From Clostridia bacterium (GTDB lineage Bacteria; Bacillota; Clostridia; Oscillospirales; CAG-382), in the NCBI GenBank assembly GCA_017549365.1, contig JAFYUZ010000030.1, positions 1 through 64,000 of the forward strand: a DNA stretch of 64,000 bases, written 5' to 3'. This document shows positions 16,754 to 25,732 of the stretch, one piece after another. A program made the translations under genes and the position numbers. The notes below the pieces were generated by a model that searched no databases, was not told the origin of the DNA, and saw only the letters and a list, made by a program, of their open reading frames with translations. Positions within the stretch are counted from its first letter, which is position 1; the number at the start of each line of letters is the position of its first letter.

Positions 16754-17478
16754 ATCACACCCTCCTTTACTATGGAAACAAACGCGTCTTCAAAGTTATT
16801 TGTATTCGCTTTTGCGTTCAATTCGTCTACGGTTCCCACGGCAAGGAGCTTGCCGCTTTTCATAATTCCGATGCGGTCAGAAAGAGTCTTCGCTTCTTCC
16901 ATGTAATGTGTGGTCAGAATAATTGTTATGTTGCCCTTTAATGCGCGGATCGTTTCCCAAAGCTCGTGCCTTGCAATCACGTCAAGACCTATGGTTGGCT
17001 CGTCTAAAAACAGAATTTGTGGCTCGCTTATCAGTGCCATGGCGATGCTGACACGGCGTTTCAAGCCACCTGATAATTTGTCGGCCTTTCTCAAAAGAAC
17101 ATCATCCAAAGAAAACTTTTCAACAAGTTCTTTTATCTTTTCTTTTGTTTTTTCTTTTGAAAATCCGTGTATGCCACAGATCAACTGAAGATTTTCTTTC
17201 ACCGAAAGATTTGGGGCAACCGCGGTTTCCTGCGGCGATACACCAATCAGCCGCTTTATCTTTTCGGGTTGCTTTGTAATACTGTATCCGCCCACAACAG
17301 CATCCCCATCCGTAGGTTTTGTCAGACAGGAAAGCATTTTTATTGTCGTTGTCTTTCCGGCGCCGTTCACACCGAGAAGTGAAAACAATTCGCCCTGCTG
17401 AATTTCTAAATCCAAACTGTCAACGGCGGTCAGATTTTTGTACCGCTTGACAAGCTTGTTTGTTTTGATCGCTTGCAT
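16750..17478 (-). CDS. ABC transporter ATP-binding protein
   Basis: A 242-aa ABC ATPase: Walker A is GVNGAGKTTT, the signature is LSGGLKRRVSIAMAL, Walker B is ILFLDEPTIGLD, and the switch His is in ILTTHYMEEA. It is the first gene of a four-gene operon with permease, LytTR regulator and DUF3021. The start at 17478 has GGAG 10 nt upstream; the ATG three codons earlier is too close to that site. It most resembles DrrA/CcmA-type exporters. Confidence 0.92.
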   Translation of the reverse strand: MQAIKTNKLVKRYKNLTAVDSLDLEIQQGELFSLLGVNGAGKTTTIKMLSCLTKPTDGDAVVGGYSITKQPEKIKRLIGVSPQETAVAPNLSVKENLQLICGIHGFSKEKTKEKIKELVEKFSLDDVLLRKADKLSGGLKRRVSIAMALISEPQILFLDEPTIGLDVIARHELWETIRALKGNITIILTTHYMEEAKTLSDRIGIMKSGKLLAVGTVDELNAKANTNNFEDAFVSIVKEGVI

Positions 17479-17721
17479 ATATATCATTCTCCTTTTTCAT
17501 TTACAATACCAATAATAGCAAATAAAAAAGAAGAAATGTTGATTTTTGTCTGTTCGGTAGTTTTTTGTGTCTCATCGGTAATAAAAACATCAAGGAAATT
17601 CTTATTTATCGATCGTCCTTATTGAACTGATTATACAATATAATTATGAAAAATTCTATATTAACAAAACATCGGCATAGATGCGTTGATCTTTCCGCCG
17701 CCGTTGATTTTGAAAAAGAAA

Positions 17722-17757
17722 AGACAGTATGGTATTACGCCATACTGTCTGTTTTTT
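17722..17757. terminator. bidirectional terminator between the ABC and rnf operons
   Basis: AGACAGTATGG (17722-17732) pairs with CCATACTGTCT (17740-17750), flanked by T-runs on both strands. It ends the minus-strand rnf operon about 100 bp after rnfB. The rest of 17488-17847 is A/T-rich and holds no gene that I can see. Confidence 0.8.
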
Positions 17758-17847
17758 AGCATTTGTCAACAGGCTTTTTTCATGGGATATTCAAAACATC
17801 CGTATGAGAAGAAAGCTTTTGCAGACCGCTTTTTTGTTTTTAAGACT

Positions 17848-18690
17848 TTATGCCTTTTCAACAGTTTCTGTTTTCTGTTCAACGGCGGGAGTCTTTTTGT
17901 ATGCCGACCAGATAACCTTTCTGGGACATACGCTTTCGCAGACGCCGCAACCTGTACACTTGGTATAGTCGATCTCTGCAACGTTGCCGTTAACTGTGAT
18001 GGCACCGGCTTCGCATTTCTTTTCGCAAAGCTTGCATCCGATACATCCGATGTCGCAATATGTACGGGTAACTGCGCCCTTGTCTGCCGACATACATCCA
18101 ACCCAATGGGGAGTGTCTGCAGGCACGAGTCTGATGAGCTTTTTGGGACAAGCCGCAACGCAGGCTCCGCAAGCCTTACACTTTTTGTAGTCGATGGAAG
18201 CAACGCCGTTTATAACGGTGATGGCATCAAACTTACAAGCAGCAGCACATGTGCCATGACCGATACAGCCGTTGGGGCACATTTTGTCGCCGCCCGAAAG
18301 ACGGTTTGCCGCAAAGCAATCCGAAACACCTTCGTAAAGGAACTTTTTCTTTGCAAGGTCGTTTGTACCCGAGCACATGACCTGTGCACGCATTCTCACG
18401 GTTTTGATATCGCTCGAGATGCCCATGATCTCGGAGATAGCCTTGACACCGGCATCCGAACAACCGTTGCAGGCGTTTACGGGAGCTTTTCCTTCAACAA
18501 TGGCAACCGCCAAAGCTTCGCATCCTGCATATCCGCATCCGCCGCAGTTTGCACCGGGCAGTTGTTCTTTTATTTTTTCAATTCTTTCATCGGTTTCAAC
18601 GTAGAATACCTTGGACGCTATGGCAAGGATTATGCCAAGCACCGCGGCAATGGCCGCAAACCAACCGAAAGCGGTTAAAATCTGTGACAT
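17848..18690 (-). CDS. rnfB: RNF complex subunit RnfB (iron-sulfur protein)
   Basis: A 280-aa subunit. It has an N-terminal membrane helix (1-28), then a 4Fe-4S domain of the RnfB type (NCGGCGYAGCEALAVAIVEG, completed by the CNGC that follows), then four ferredoxin-type cysteine sets (CIGHGTCAAACKFDA, CKACGACVAACPKK, CIGCKLCEKKCEAG and CTGCGVCESVCPRK). RnfB takes electrons from ferredoxin for the sodium- or proton-pumping ferredoxin:NAD oxidoreductase. It is last in the operon C-D-G-E-A-B, the Clostridia gene order. Confidence 0.96.
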   Translation of the reverse strand: MSQILTAFGWFAAIAAVLGIILAIASKVFYVETDERIEKIKEQLPGANCGGCGYAGCEALAVAIVEGKAPVNACNGCSDAGVKAISEIMGISSDIKTVRMRAQVMCSGTNDLAKKKFLYEGVSDCFAANRLSGGDKMCPNGCIGHGTCAAACKFDAITVINGVASIDYKKCKACGACVAACPKKLIRLVPADTPHWVGCMSADKGAVTRTYCDIGCIGCKLCEKKCEAGAITVNGNVAEIDYTKCTGCGVCESVCPRKVIWSAYKKTPAVEQKTETVEKA

Positions 18691-18739
18691 TGTTTATACC
18701 TTTTCCTTTCTCACTTTCAAAATTCTTGCTTTGCCGCGG

Positions 18740-19324
18740 TCAGATGGTAATACCCGAAAATCCCGAGAAGGACATTGCAAGAAGTCCTGCGGTTACAAGA
18801 GCAATGGGGAAGCCCTTGAAAGCTTTCGGAATGTCGGCAAAAGCAACCTTTTCGCGAACACCTGCAAAAACAACGATGGCAAGGGTAAAACCGATACCCG
18901 ATGCAAAACCGTAGATCGCGGAGGTGAAAGGATCGTAGCCTTCCTGAACACAAAGAAGGGCAGCACCCAAAATCGCGCAGTTTGTTGTGATAAGGGGCAG
19001 ATAGATACCGAGCGCCGAATAAAGGGCAGGTACCATTTTCTTTAAGAACATTTCGATCAGCTGAACCAGCGACGCAATAACAAGGATGAAAGCGACCGTC
19101 TGGAGATATTCAAGATCAAATGCCACAAGGATGAATTTGTTTATAAGGCTTGTGATGAGGGAAGAAAGTGTCATTACAAAGGTAACGGCACAACCCATAC
19201 CCAAAGCGTTCGAGGGGTTTTCGGAAAGACCGAGAAAAGGACAGCATCCGAGGAACTTTGAGAAGATGTAGTTCTCGGCAAGAATGGCTGTGACGATAAG
19301 TCCCATAATAGAAGCAAAACTCAT
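18740..19324 (-). CDS. rnfA: RNF complex subunit RnfA
   Basis: A 194-aa integral membrane subunit with about six helices and the RnfA-type segment NYIFSKFLGCCPFLGLSENP near the N-terminus; the Cys-containing turn takes part in the membrane-embedded cluster shared with RnfE. It overlaps rnfE by 4 bp. With RnfE it forms the inverted membrane pair of the RNF pump. Confidence 0.95.
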   Translation of the reverse strand: MSFASIMGLIVTAILAENYIFSKFLGCCPFLGLSENPSNALGMGCAVTFVMTLSSLITSLINKFILVAFDLEYLQTVAFILVIASLVQLIEMFLKKMVPALYSALGIYLPLITTNCAILGAALLCVQEGYDPFTSAIYGFASGIGFTLAIVVFAGVREKVAFADIPKAFKGFPIALVTAGLLAMSFSGFSGITI

Positions 19325-19950
19325 TTGTCATCTACCTCCTTGTCTTTCTTGGCTTCGGCTTTTTGTCTGATGGCAGTAACCGCCGCAATAAGCACACCCA
19401 AAGTGATGAACGCGCCCGCAGGCTGTACAAAGAATGTGATAGGCTCGTAACCGAAACGGTTGAGAATATCAAAGCCAAAGAGTGTTCCCGCACCGATAAG
19501 CTCACGGATGCAGGCAAGTATTGTCAGAGCAAAGGTAAAACCGATGCCCATGAAAAGTCCGTCGAGAACCGAAGGGAGCACGCCGTTTTTGGAAGCAAAA
19601 GCTTCGGCACGGGCGAGAATGATACAGTTTACAACGATAAGGGGAATGAAAAGTCCAAGCGACTTGTCAAGGGCGGGAACGTATGCTTTGATAAGAAGCT
19701 GGATCGCCGTTACAACGCCCGAGATGATAACGATGTAGGATGCAATGCGCACCTGAGTGGGGATAAACTTTCTCATAAGAGAGATAAGAAAGTTTGAAAG
19801 CATAAGAACGAGAATTACCGCCACACCCATGCCGACGCCGTTGGAAGCCTCTGTGGTGATGGCAAGTGTGGGACACATACCGAGAAGCTGAACGAAGGTG
19901 GGGTTTTCGGTGATAAGTCCGTTTTTAAACATCTTTTTTATATCAACCAT
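19321..19950 (-). CDS. rnfE: RNF complex subunit RnfE
   Basis: A 209-aa membrane subunit homologous to RnfA, with the matching segment NPTFVQLLGMCPTLAITTEA (residues 17-36) and multiple hydrophobic helices. The tail is charged (KAEAKKDKEVDDK). Its start codon shares one base with the rnfG stop and its stop overlaps the rnfA start. Confidence 0.95.
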   Translation of the reverse strand: MVDIKKMFKNGLITENPTFVQLLGMCPTLAITTEASNGVGMGVAVILVLMLSNFLISLMRKFIPTQVRIASYIVIISGVVTAIQLLIKAYVPALDKSLGLFIPLIVVNCIILARAEAFASKNGVLPSVLDGLFMGIGFTFALTILACIRELIGAGTLFGFDILNRFGYEPITFFVQPAGAFITLGVLIAAVTAIRQKAEAKKDKEVDDK

Positions 19951-20669
19951 TATTCCGCAACCTCCTGTTCTTTGTTTTCTGTTTCGGTTTCTGTTTCAGC
20001 CTCGGTCTCGACCTCGGTTTCGGCTTGTGCGTCTTTTTCTTCCGATGCTCCGTCTTCAACAAGATCTTTGGAGATTATGCCCGAAAGAACTGTCTTTGCG
20101 GTCATGATCGACTGTGCCACGGGTTTGGAAGTTTTTGTAGCGCCCGAAATGATGTAATCGTTTGTTACGGTTTCGGGAAGCACCTTTTCTTCTGTTTCAA
20201 CGAATTTGCCTTCGTATTCGGGCTCGTTGACTCTTGTACCGAAGCCCTTTGTTTCGTCGTTTGTGGCGGTTACGTCAACGCCGATAACGCGACCGTTGGT
20301 ATCAAAGGCGGCAAGAAGATCAACTGCGCCCTTGAAGCCGTTGGGTGAAAGCTGAATACAATATCCGATATGCTCGGGGGCAAGGTCGGGATTTTCGGGG
20401 TTTGAGATCACGATCTTGCTTATCTTGTCAATAACCTTTGCGTGTTCCGCGGGAACTTCAAATGTGGTTTCGCCGTCGATGGCGGCGTTTTCGTTGGCAA
20501 AAAGCGCCTGGATCGCGGCGTTTCTTTCTGCTTCTGCTCTGCCTTCGATAACAGGCGCTGTCACAGAGTTGACAGCCGCAACGAGAAGGGCAATGACGGC
20601 GCAGATAACCACGAGGGGATACACTATCTTAATGATGTATACGGGTGTGGACTGATTATTTTTTGACAT
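19950..20669 (-). CDS. rnfG: RNF complex subunit RnfG (covalent FMN)
   Basis: A 239-aa subunit with one N-terminal membrane anchor (about 12-35) and an FMN-binding domain carrying the flavinylation motif SGATKTS near residue 183. The C-terminus from about 210 is a run of Thr-Glu-Ala repeats, strongly acidic and not needed in the family core. Start at 20669 is supported by GGAGG upstream; the longer reading frame overlaps rnfD. Electrons pass from RnfC through RnfG and RnfD flavins. Confidence 0.94.
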   Translation of the reverse strand: MSKNNQSTPVYIIKIVYPLVVICAVIALLVAAVNSVTAPVIEGRAEAERNAAIQALFANENAAIDGETTFEVPAEHAKVIDKISKIVISNPENPDLAPEHIGYCIQLSPNGFKGAVDLLAAFDTNGRVIGVDVTATNDETKGFGTRVNEPEYEGKFVETEEKVLPETVTNDYIISGATKTSKPVAQSIMTAKTVLSGIISKDLVEDGASEEKDAQAETEVETEAETETETENKEQEVAE

Positions 20670-21651
20670 TTTTCTTTGCACCTCCGAATACACGCGGTCT
20701 TGTGAACTTGTCAATGTACCATGCAAGACAGTTCATGATGAGAATTGCGAACGAAACACCTTCGGGATATCCGCCGCAGTTACGGATGAACATTGTAATA
20801 AGTCCGCAGCCGATACCGTAGATGATCCTGCCCTTTGCGGAAACGGGGCTTGTGGTGTAGTCGGTTGCCATGAAGAATGCCGCGAGCATAACACCGCCCG
20901 AGCAAAGCTCGCAAAGAACACACTGCACCGCATCCATACTGCTGGCAGGGAATATGTAGGAAACAACGGCAACCGTTACGATATACGCCACGGGAATATG
21001 CCATGTAATGATCTTTCTTACGAGAAGATAAAGAGCACCTGCAAGTATCATAAGAATGGATACTTCGCCGATACATCCTGCGCGCTCGCCAAGGAAGAGT
21101 GTAAAGATATCTTCTGTGGGAGCGGCACCCTCAGAAAGCTTTGCAAGGGGAGTTGCGGAAGCTACGACGTCGGGTGTAAGATTTACGTTGCCAAAAAGGG
21201 GAAGGCTTGCCTTCGGAATGGTGAAAGCCGAGCCGCCGAGCTTGTCGGGATAGGCAAGGAAGAGAAAAACACGCGCCGCAAGAGCGGGGTTTACAACGTT
21301 CTTGCCGATGCCGCCGTAAAGCTGCTTGACAATAACGATGGCAAAGAAAGCACCGACAACGGGAAGCCAAAGCGGAACAGAAACGGGCAGACAGAATGCA
21401 AGCAGCACACCTGTGACCGCCGCCGAAAGATCTCCGACCGAGCAGGGCTTTTTCACTATCAGACGATAAAGAAATTCGAACAAAACGCATGACGCCGCAG
21501 AAGTAAGCGTCAGAATCAGCGCACGTGCGCCGAAAACTATTACTGCCCAGATAAGCGCGGGACAAAGGGCGATCAAAACGTCAAGCATTATGATGCGCGT
21601 CGAGTCCTCATGCCGCATATGGGGCGATGATGTGACCTTCAGAAAGTCCAT
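20656..21651 (-). CDS. rnfD: RNF complex subunit RnfD (covalent FMN)
   Basis: A 331-aa membrane subunit with about nine helices. The N-terminus MDFLKVTSSPHMRHEDST is characteristic, and the covalent-FMN motif is seen in VVASATPLAKLSEG. GAGGT lies before the chosen ATG at 21651. It overlaps rnfG by 14 bp and follows rnfC by 24 bp. Confidence 0.95.
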   Translation of the reverse strand: MDFLKVTSSPHMRHEDSTRIIMLDVLIALCPALIWAVIVFGARALILTLTSAASCVLFEFLYRLIVKKPCSVGDLSAAVTGVLLAFCLPVSVPLWLPVVGAFFAIVIVKQLYGGIGKNVVNPALAARVFLFLAYPDKLGGSAFTIPKASLPLFGNVNLTPDVVASATPLAKLSEGAAPTEDIFTLFLGERAGCIGEVSILMILAGALYLLVRKIITWHIPVAYIVTVAVVSYIFPASSMDAVQCVLCELCSGGVMLAAFFMATDYTTSPVSAKGRIIYGIGCGLITMFIRNCGGYPEGVSFAILIMNCLAWYIDKFTRPRVFGGAKKNVKK

Positions 21652-21675
21652 AATATTACCTCTCAATTAAAAATT

Positions 21676-22992
21676 TCACTGTTGTTTCGGCTTTGCCTTG
21701 ATCTTGTCCTTTGCCTCGCGGATATACTGGACGATGGGCACGTTTCCGGGACAGATAAAAGAACACGATCCGCATTCCATGCAGCTCATCAGGTTGTAAT
21801 CGAGACACTTGTCAAGATCGCCCGATTTTGCAAAAAGGGCAAGATAAACAGGCTCCAGATGCATCGGACAAACAGACACGCACTTTCCGCAGTGGATACA
21901 GCAGGGAGCGGCCTTCTTTTCGTATTTGTCGGAGAAGAAGAGGAGAGCCGAGGTACCCTTTGTTACCGTGCCGTCAAGGTCCCACTGGGTATTGCCCATC
22001 ATAGGGCCGCCGTTGATAAGCTTGGAAAGCTTGCCCTTGATACCGCCGCAATATTCAATAACGTCGCGGTAGGAAGTACCGAGAGGTATGCGCAGGTTTT
22101 TGGATTCGGCAATACAGTCGCCGTCGATGGTAACTGTTCTTGCAATAAGGGGCATTCTGTCAACCACCGCGTGGTAGATGGCATCGCAGGTTTCTGCGTT
22201 GAAGATAACGCATCCGACGTCGGCAGGAAGTTTGCCCGTGGGGATCTGCACGTGGTTGAGAGCGTAAACGATCTGGCGTTCGTCGCCCTGGGGATATTTG
22301 GTCTTAAGCAGCTTAACCGAGAACATCTTGTCGTCAAGCAGGCTTTCTTCAAGCACCTTGGCGGCGTTTTTCTTGTTGTCCTCGATGGCAAAGGTTGCCT
22401 TTGAAAGACCGAGAGCGATCATCAATATTTTTGCTCCGTTGATAACGTCCATGGGGCGCTCGAGAAGAAGTCTGTGGTTGGCGGTGATAAAAGGTTCACA
22501 CTCTGCACAGTTGATGATAAGCTCCTTTGCCTTGCCGACAGCCGATTGGATCTTGGCGTAAGCGGGGAAGGTCGCACCGCCCATACCCGAAATACCTGCC
22601 TCGCGCACAAGGTCGATAACTTCGTCGCAGGTAAGGTCGGTAACTTTCTTTTCAAGGGGGGTGATGGATTCGCACAGCTCGTACTCACCGTCGTTTTTGA
22701 TGATAACGAACTCTGTTTTTCCTGCGCCCATATAGGAATTTCTTGTTTCGATTTTTTCTACTGTTCCCGAAACGCTTGCGTGCACAGGGCAGGAAAGGGC
22801 ATTGTCGTTGCGTCCGATAACCTGACCCATCGTAACTCTGTCGCCAACGGCAACGGTTGCCTTAACGGGAGCACCTATGTGCTGCTGCAAGGGTAATGCA
22901 ACAAATTCGGGGGCGGGCATATTTTCGATTGCTTTGGTTTTTGTGCCTTTGCATCCGTCAACATGGATACCGCCGGAAAATGTAATTGCCAT
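21676..22992 (-). CDS. rnfC: RNF complex subunit RnfC (NADH-binding, iron-sulfur)
   Basis: A 438-aa subunit, the NAD(H) and FMN entry module. The N-terminus MAITFSGGIHVDGCKGTKT is family-typical. It includes GISGMGGATFPAYAKI (flavin/NADH domain), NCAECEPF, an SLBB-like region, and two 4Fe-4S sets near the C-terminus (CCIHCGKCVSVCPMHL and CMECGSCSFICPGNVP). A longer ORF start (21 codons upstream) has no ribosome site. It is first in the rnf operon, under the promoter at 23078-23106. PduS at 49143 is a paralogue. Confidence 0.96.
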   Translation of the reverse strand: MAITFSGGIHVDGCKGTKTKAIENMPAPEFVALPLQQHIGAPVKATVAVGDRVTMGQVIGRNDNALSCPVHASVSGTVEKIETRNSYMGAGKTEFVIIKNDGEYELCESITPLEKKVTDLTCDEVIDLVREAGISGMGGATFPAYAKIQSAVGKAKELIINCAECEPFITANHRLLLERPMDVINGAKILMIALGLSKATFAIEDNKKNAAKVLEESLLDDKMFSVKLLKTKYPQGDERQIVYALNHVQIPTGKLPADVGCVIFNAETCDAIYHAVVDRMPLIARTVTIDGDCIAESKNLRIPLGTSYRDVIEYCGGIKGKLSKLINGGPMMGNTQWDLDGTVTKGTSALLFFSDKYEKKAAPCCIHCGKCVSVCPMHLEPVYLALFAKSGDLDKCLDYNLMSCMECGSCSFICPGNVPIVQYIREAKDKIKAKPKQQ

Positions 22993-23077
22993 ATCTTTGC
23001 TTCCTTTCGTATGGATATTTATGTATGTGCGGAAAAGGACGAAAAATTGCCGCAATGCCGCATTTTTTTACAAGTTT

Positions 23078-23106
23078 ATTATACAACAAAAGCCGTCGGA
23101 TTTCAA
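23078..23106 (-). promoter_or_regulatory. sigma-A promoter of the rnf operon
   Basis: Minus-strand TTGAAA (23106-23101), 17 bp, TATAAT (23083-23078), 86 bp upstream of rnfC. Confidence 0.8.
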
Positions 23107-23145
23107 CCGAAAAATCGACGATAATCGCTTTTTGACAAGCTTTTT

Positions 23146-23220
23146 GAACGAATATTTACACGTGATACAATATTTGTTCGTTAATTATTTTTTTAACAAA
23201 TTACGTCAAAAAATTAACAA
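23146..23220. promoter_or_regulatory. inverted repeat and TTAACAA motifs upstream of rnf
   Basis: GAACGAATATT (23146-23156) and AATATTTGTTC (23169-23179) form an 11-bp inverted repeat with one mismatch. TTAACAA occurs at 23193-23199 and 23214-23220, the second continuing into TTGTT. TTAACAA/TTGTTAA half-sites recall Rex (NADH-sensing repressor) boxes, but the half-site spacing is not the classic one. The 350-bp gap 22993-23342 holds only these sites and two divergent promoters. Confidence 0.35.
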
Positions 23221-23276
23221 TTGTTTTTCGCGCATCTCCCCTCCCAACCGCTTCCTTTCTTACCTTAAATTGTGCA

Positions 23277-23306
23277 GTGACAAAAGAGTGATGTTGGTAT
23301 TATAAT
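23277..23306 (+). promoter_or_regulatory. sigma-A promoter for the MecA-like gene
   Basis: GTGACA (23277-23282), 18 bp, TATAAT (23301-23306), about 37 bp before the GTG start at 23343. Confidence 0.6.
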
Positions 23307-23342
23307 GATAGTGGAACCAAAAACACAAAGAGGTATGAAAAG

Positions 23343-23936
23343 GTGGATTTTTTACTTATCAACAACCGCAACATAAAAATAAGTCTGTCAAAAAACGAGC
23401 TTGACGAAAATAACCTTTCGGCAAACGGTCTTTGCTGGAACGATGAAAAAACCAGGTGCCTTATGCGAAAGATCCTTTCTGTCGCATGCGAAAAATGCGG
23501 CTTTGAATGGCAAAGCGAAAAACTGTCTGTCAGCGTGTTTCCCTCTGTCGACGGGGGATGCGAGCTGTTTGTTACAAAGCAAAAAAGAAAGCACGAAAAA
23601 ACCGAAAAAGAATGCTCGATCGGTACGGTGTGCTTTTGCGACGGTGCGGAAAACCTGTTTTGCGCCTGCGAAAGACTGAAAGAAAAGGGCTTTTCGGGGA
23701 AAACATCACTTTATCTCAGTGAAAAGGGAGAATTTGTACTTATCTGTGAAAACACGCGAAAATTGCCGTCGTACATGAAAAATCTTAAAAACGAAAAGGA
23801 AAAATCCGACCTTTCGTTTATGAAAGACCACGGAAGAACATACGACGCCACCTCTTCTGATCTTGCATATATCGGCGAGCACATGACATTGCTTGCAAAA
23901 AATGATGCACTTTCAAAGATGCTTGGTACTTTTTAG
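23343..23936 (+). CDS. MecA-like adaptor protein
   Basis: A 197-aa divergent relative of the MecA/YpbH adaptors, which bring substrates to the ClpC-ClpP protease. The N-terminal part (KISLSKNELDENNLSANGL, then RKILSVACEKCGFEW) has the MecA pattern, with a central VDGGCELFVTK strand and a C-terminal IGEHMTLLAKNDALSKML helix. A middle linker (residues 80-92, KQKRKHEKTEKE) is highly charged. The start is GTG with GAGG 9 nt upstream. The family call is moderate; an uncharacterised protein remains possible. Confidence 0.6.
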   Translation: MDFLLINNRNIKISLSKNELDENNLSANGLCWNDEKTRCLMRKILSVACEKCGFEWQSEKLSVSVFPSVDGGCELFVTKQKRKHEKTEKECSIGTVCFCDGAENLFCACERLKEKGFSGKTSLYLSEKGEFVLICENTRKLPSYMKNLKNEKEKSDLSFMKDHGRTYDATSSDLAYIGEHMTLLAKNDALSKMLGTF

Positions 23937-24003
23937 CCAAAACCCCTTTCTTTTTGCGCAAAAATAGTGTAAAATAAAAGAAAGACAAAAGGAGGATGGC
24001 AGT

Positions 24004-24564
24004 ATGGCTTTGGATATGAGTTGGCAGGAGCTGGAAGAGCGCTGCAACGCGTGCGACAAATGCTCGCTTTGCAAAACAAAAACCAACACCGTTTTCGGTG
24101 TCGGTAATAAAAACGCAAAGCTTATGTTTGTCGGCGAAGCCCCCGGAGAAAGCGAGGATATGCAGGGCATTCCTTTTGTCGGGGCGGCAGGCAAGCTTTT
24201 TGACAAATATCTTTCTGCCGTCGGCATTTCCCGCGACGAGGTGTATATTGCCAATATTCTCAAATGCCGTCCGCCGAAAAACCGCGATCCCGAACCTGAC
24301 GAAGAAGAAGCGTGCATCGGCTTTCTGCGCGAGCAGACAAAACTTATCAACCCATCCATCATCGTGTGCCTTGGCAGAGTTTCGGCAAAACGGCTGATAA
24401 AAGAAGATTTCAGAATAACCAAAGAACACGGCATCTGGTTTAAAAAAGGTCCTTTTCGTATGTGCGCCATATATCATCCGTCGGCACTTTTGCGGGATTT
24501 TTCAAAGCGCGACGAAACCCTTCGCGATATGATCGAGATCAAGCGAGCATATTCACAGCTCTGA
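24004..24564 (+). CDS. family 4 uracil-DNA glycosylase (iron-sulfur)
   Basis: A 186-aa UDG that removes uracil from DNA. The N-terminal CNACDKCSLCKTKTN and later NILKCRPPKN and EEACIGFL supply 4Fe-4S cysteines. Motif A is FVGEAPGESEDMQG and the C-terminal active-site loop is YHPSALLRD. AAAGGAGG stands 8 nt before the ATG. Its 3-prime end overlaps the convergent peptidase gene by 26 bp. Confidence 0.94.
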   Translation: MALDMSWQELEERCNACDKCSLCKTKTNTVFGVGNKNAKLMFVGEAPGESEDMQGIPFVGAAGKLFDKYLSAVGISRDEVYIANILKCRPPKNRDPEPDEEEACIGFLREQTKLINPSIIVCLGRVSAKRLIKEDFRITKEHGIWFKKGPFRMCAIYHPSALLRDFSKRDETLRDMIEIKRAYSQL

Positions 24565-25630
24565 ATATTTCTTCAAAATTCGGAACCCCCAATCCCGAGC
24601 AGATATCAAAGCCTATCTCGGCGGCGTATTCTCCGATTCGCCCCGAGGTGATATCAAAAAACACAGGCGGTCTTTTGAAAAGATGACATTTTTCGGCAAG
24701 CTCGTAAAAGTAGCTTGCCTTTTTTTCAAGAATTTTTCGGTCTTTTTCCGCAATGCAGGCGCAAAGTCCAGCCACAGACGGAGCGCCGATGCTGGTGCCC
24801 ACGCAACGTTCGAGCTTTCCGCAAACAAAAACGGGGCAGGCGAGGTTTCCGTCGGCAAAAAAGCACATGTCGGGAACAGACCGTCTGTACGCCGACTTTG
24901 TGCGGATCACAGAATCCTTTGCCTGATGGTTGGGGATCGCCGTGTATTTTGCAAGACCGCAACCGCTTTTTTCAAATACACGCTCTTTTCCGATACATTC
25001 TCCGTCGGGATAAAAATAAACGCTCGTTCCGCCGACCGACAGGGTGTATTTTGATGATGCTGGATAGTTTACCGCACAGTTGTTTCCCGATGCACAAACA
25101 AAAAGAGCCTTGCTGTCTCTGAAAAAATCTTCGTATTCAACGCTTTTGGCAAATTCCCGTTTGCCAAAGCTTAACGACACTATATCACATTCTTCATCTG
25201 CCTTTTTCATCACTTCAAAAATATCACTTATGTCGTCCGACGGGGAAAAATAGCATTTCTTTTGTGCCGACGGGGCAAAAACGTGTGCCCATTGCAGATC
25301 AAGCGCCGTTTCTGTTGCCCAGCTTTTTCTCACGTTTTTGCGAGCTCCCGTTTTGCCATCGTGCGAGAAAACCGAAATTTTTGTATGGGGAAGCGAAAAT
25401 TTTTCGCAAAAAAGATCCATATCCTCCTGTACACCTTCATATCCGAAGGCGGTGATTATGCCTATTTTTACCTCGTCTCCCGTAAAAGTTTTTCCGTCAT
25501 AACGATAATGTGCCATAAGGTGACGGGGATGTATATACGAGCCTTCGCTTTTTTTCAGATGATAATCGTTTGCATAATCCATTCCTTTTTCTCTGTAATA
25601 TTCAAAATATGCTCCCTCGTAGTTGTTCAT
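24539..25630 (-). CDS. sedolisin-like (S53) serine peptidase, no prodomain
   Basis: A 363-aa protein with sedolisin features: E107 and D111 in ETALDLQWAH and the nucleophile S280 in CVGTSIGAPSVAG, plus IVSLSFG and FFDITSGRIG, the latter like the calcium-binding C-terminus. Two departures are visible. The oxyanion-hole position reads ASGNNC (subtilisin-like Asn) where sedolisins normally have ASGD. There is also no signal peptide and no long activation prodomain, so the enzyme may be cytoplasmic or processed unusually. It is transcribed toward, and overlaps, the UDG gene. Confidence 0.72.
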   Translation of the reverse strand: MNNYEGAYFEYYREKGMDYANDYHLKKSEGSYIHPRHLMAHYRYDGKTFTGDEVKIGIITAFGYEGVQEDMDLFCEKFSLPHTKISVFSHDGKTGARKNVRKSWATETALDLQWAHVFAPSAQKKCYFSPSDDISDIFEVMKKADEECDIVSLSFGKREFAKSVEYEDFFRDSKALFVCASGNNCAVNYPASSKYTLSVGGTSVYFYPDGECIGKERVFEKSGCGLAKYTAIPNHQAKDSVIRTKSAYRRSVPDMCFFADGNLACPVFVCGKLERCVGTSIGAPSVAGLCACIAEKDRKILEKKASYFYELAEKCHLFKRPPVFFDITSGRIGEYAAEIGFDICSGLGVPNFEEIFRAVNMLA

Positions 25631-25702
25631 TGCATATCTCCCGGGTTTTGTTATATCTCATTATATGCAAAAAATAATCCGCCATTCGGAATAGTTTTTT
25701 TA

Positions 25703-25727
25703 AAAAAACTTTCCCGCACGGCGGAAT
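25703..25727 (-). terminator. terminator after the redox-cluster minus-strand unit
   Basis: On the minus strand TTCCGC-CGT-GCGGGAA is followed by agttttttt, just after the isomerase stop at 25733 and before the peptidase gene. Confidence 0.6.
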
Positions 25728-25732
25728 TTTTG

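Noticed and set aside
17686-18678. 330-codon plus-strand frame opposite rnfB
   Set aside because: Antisense to the ferredoxin cysteine motifs of rnfB; begins in a terminator hairpin region.
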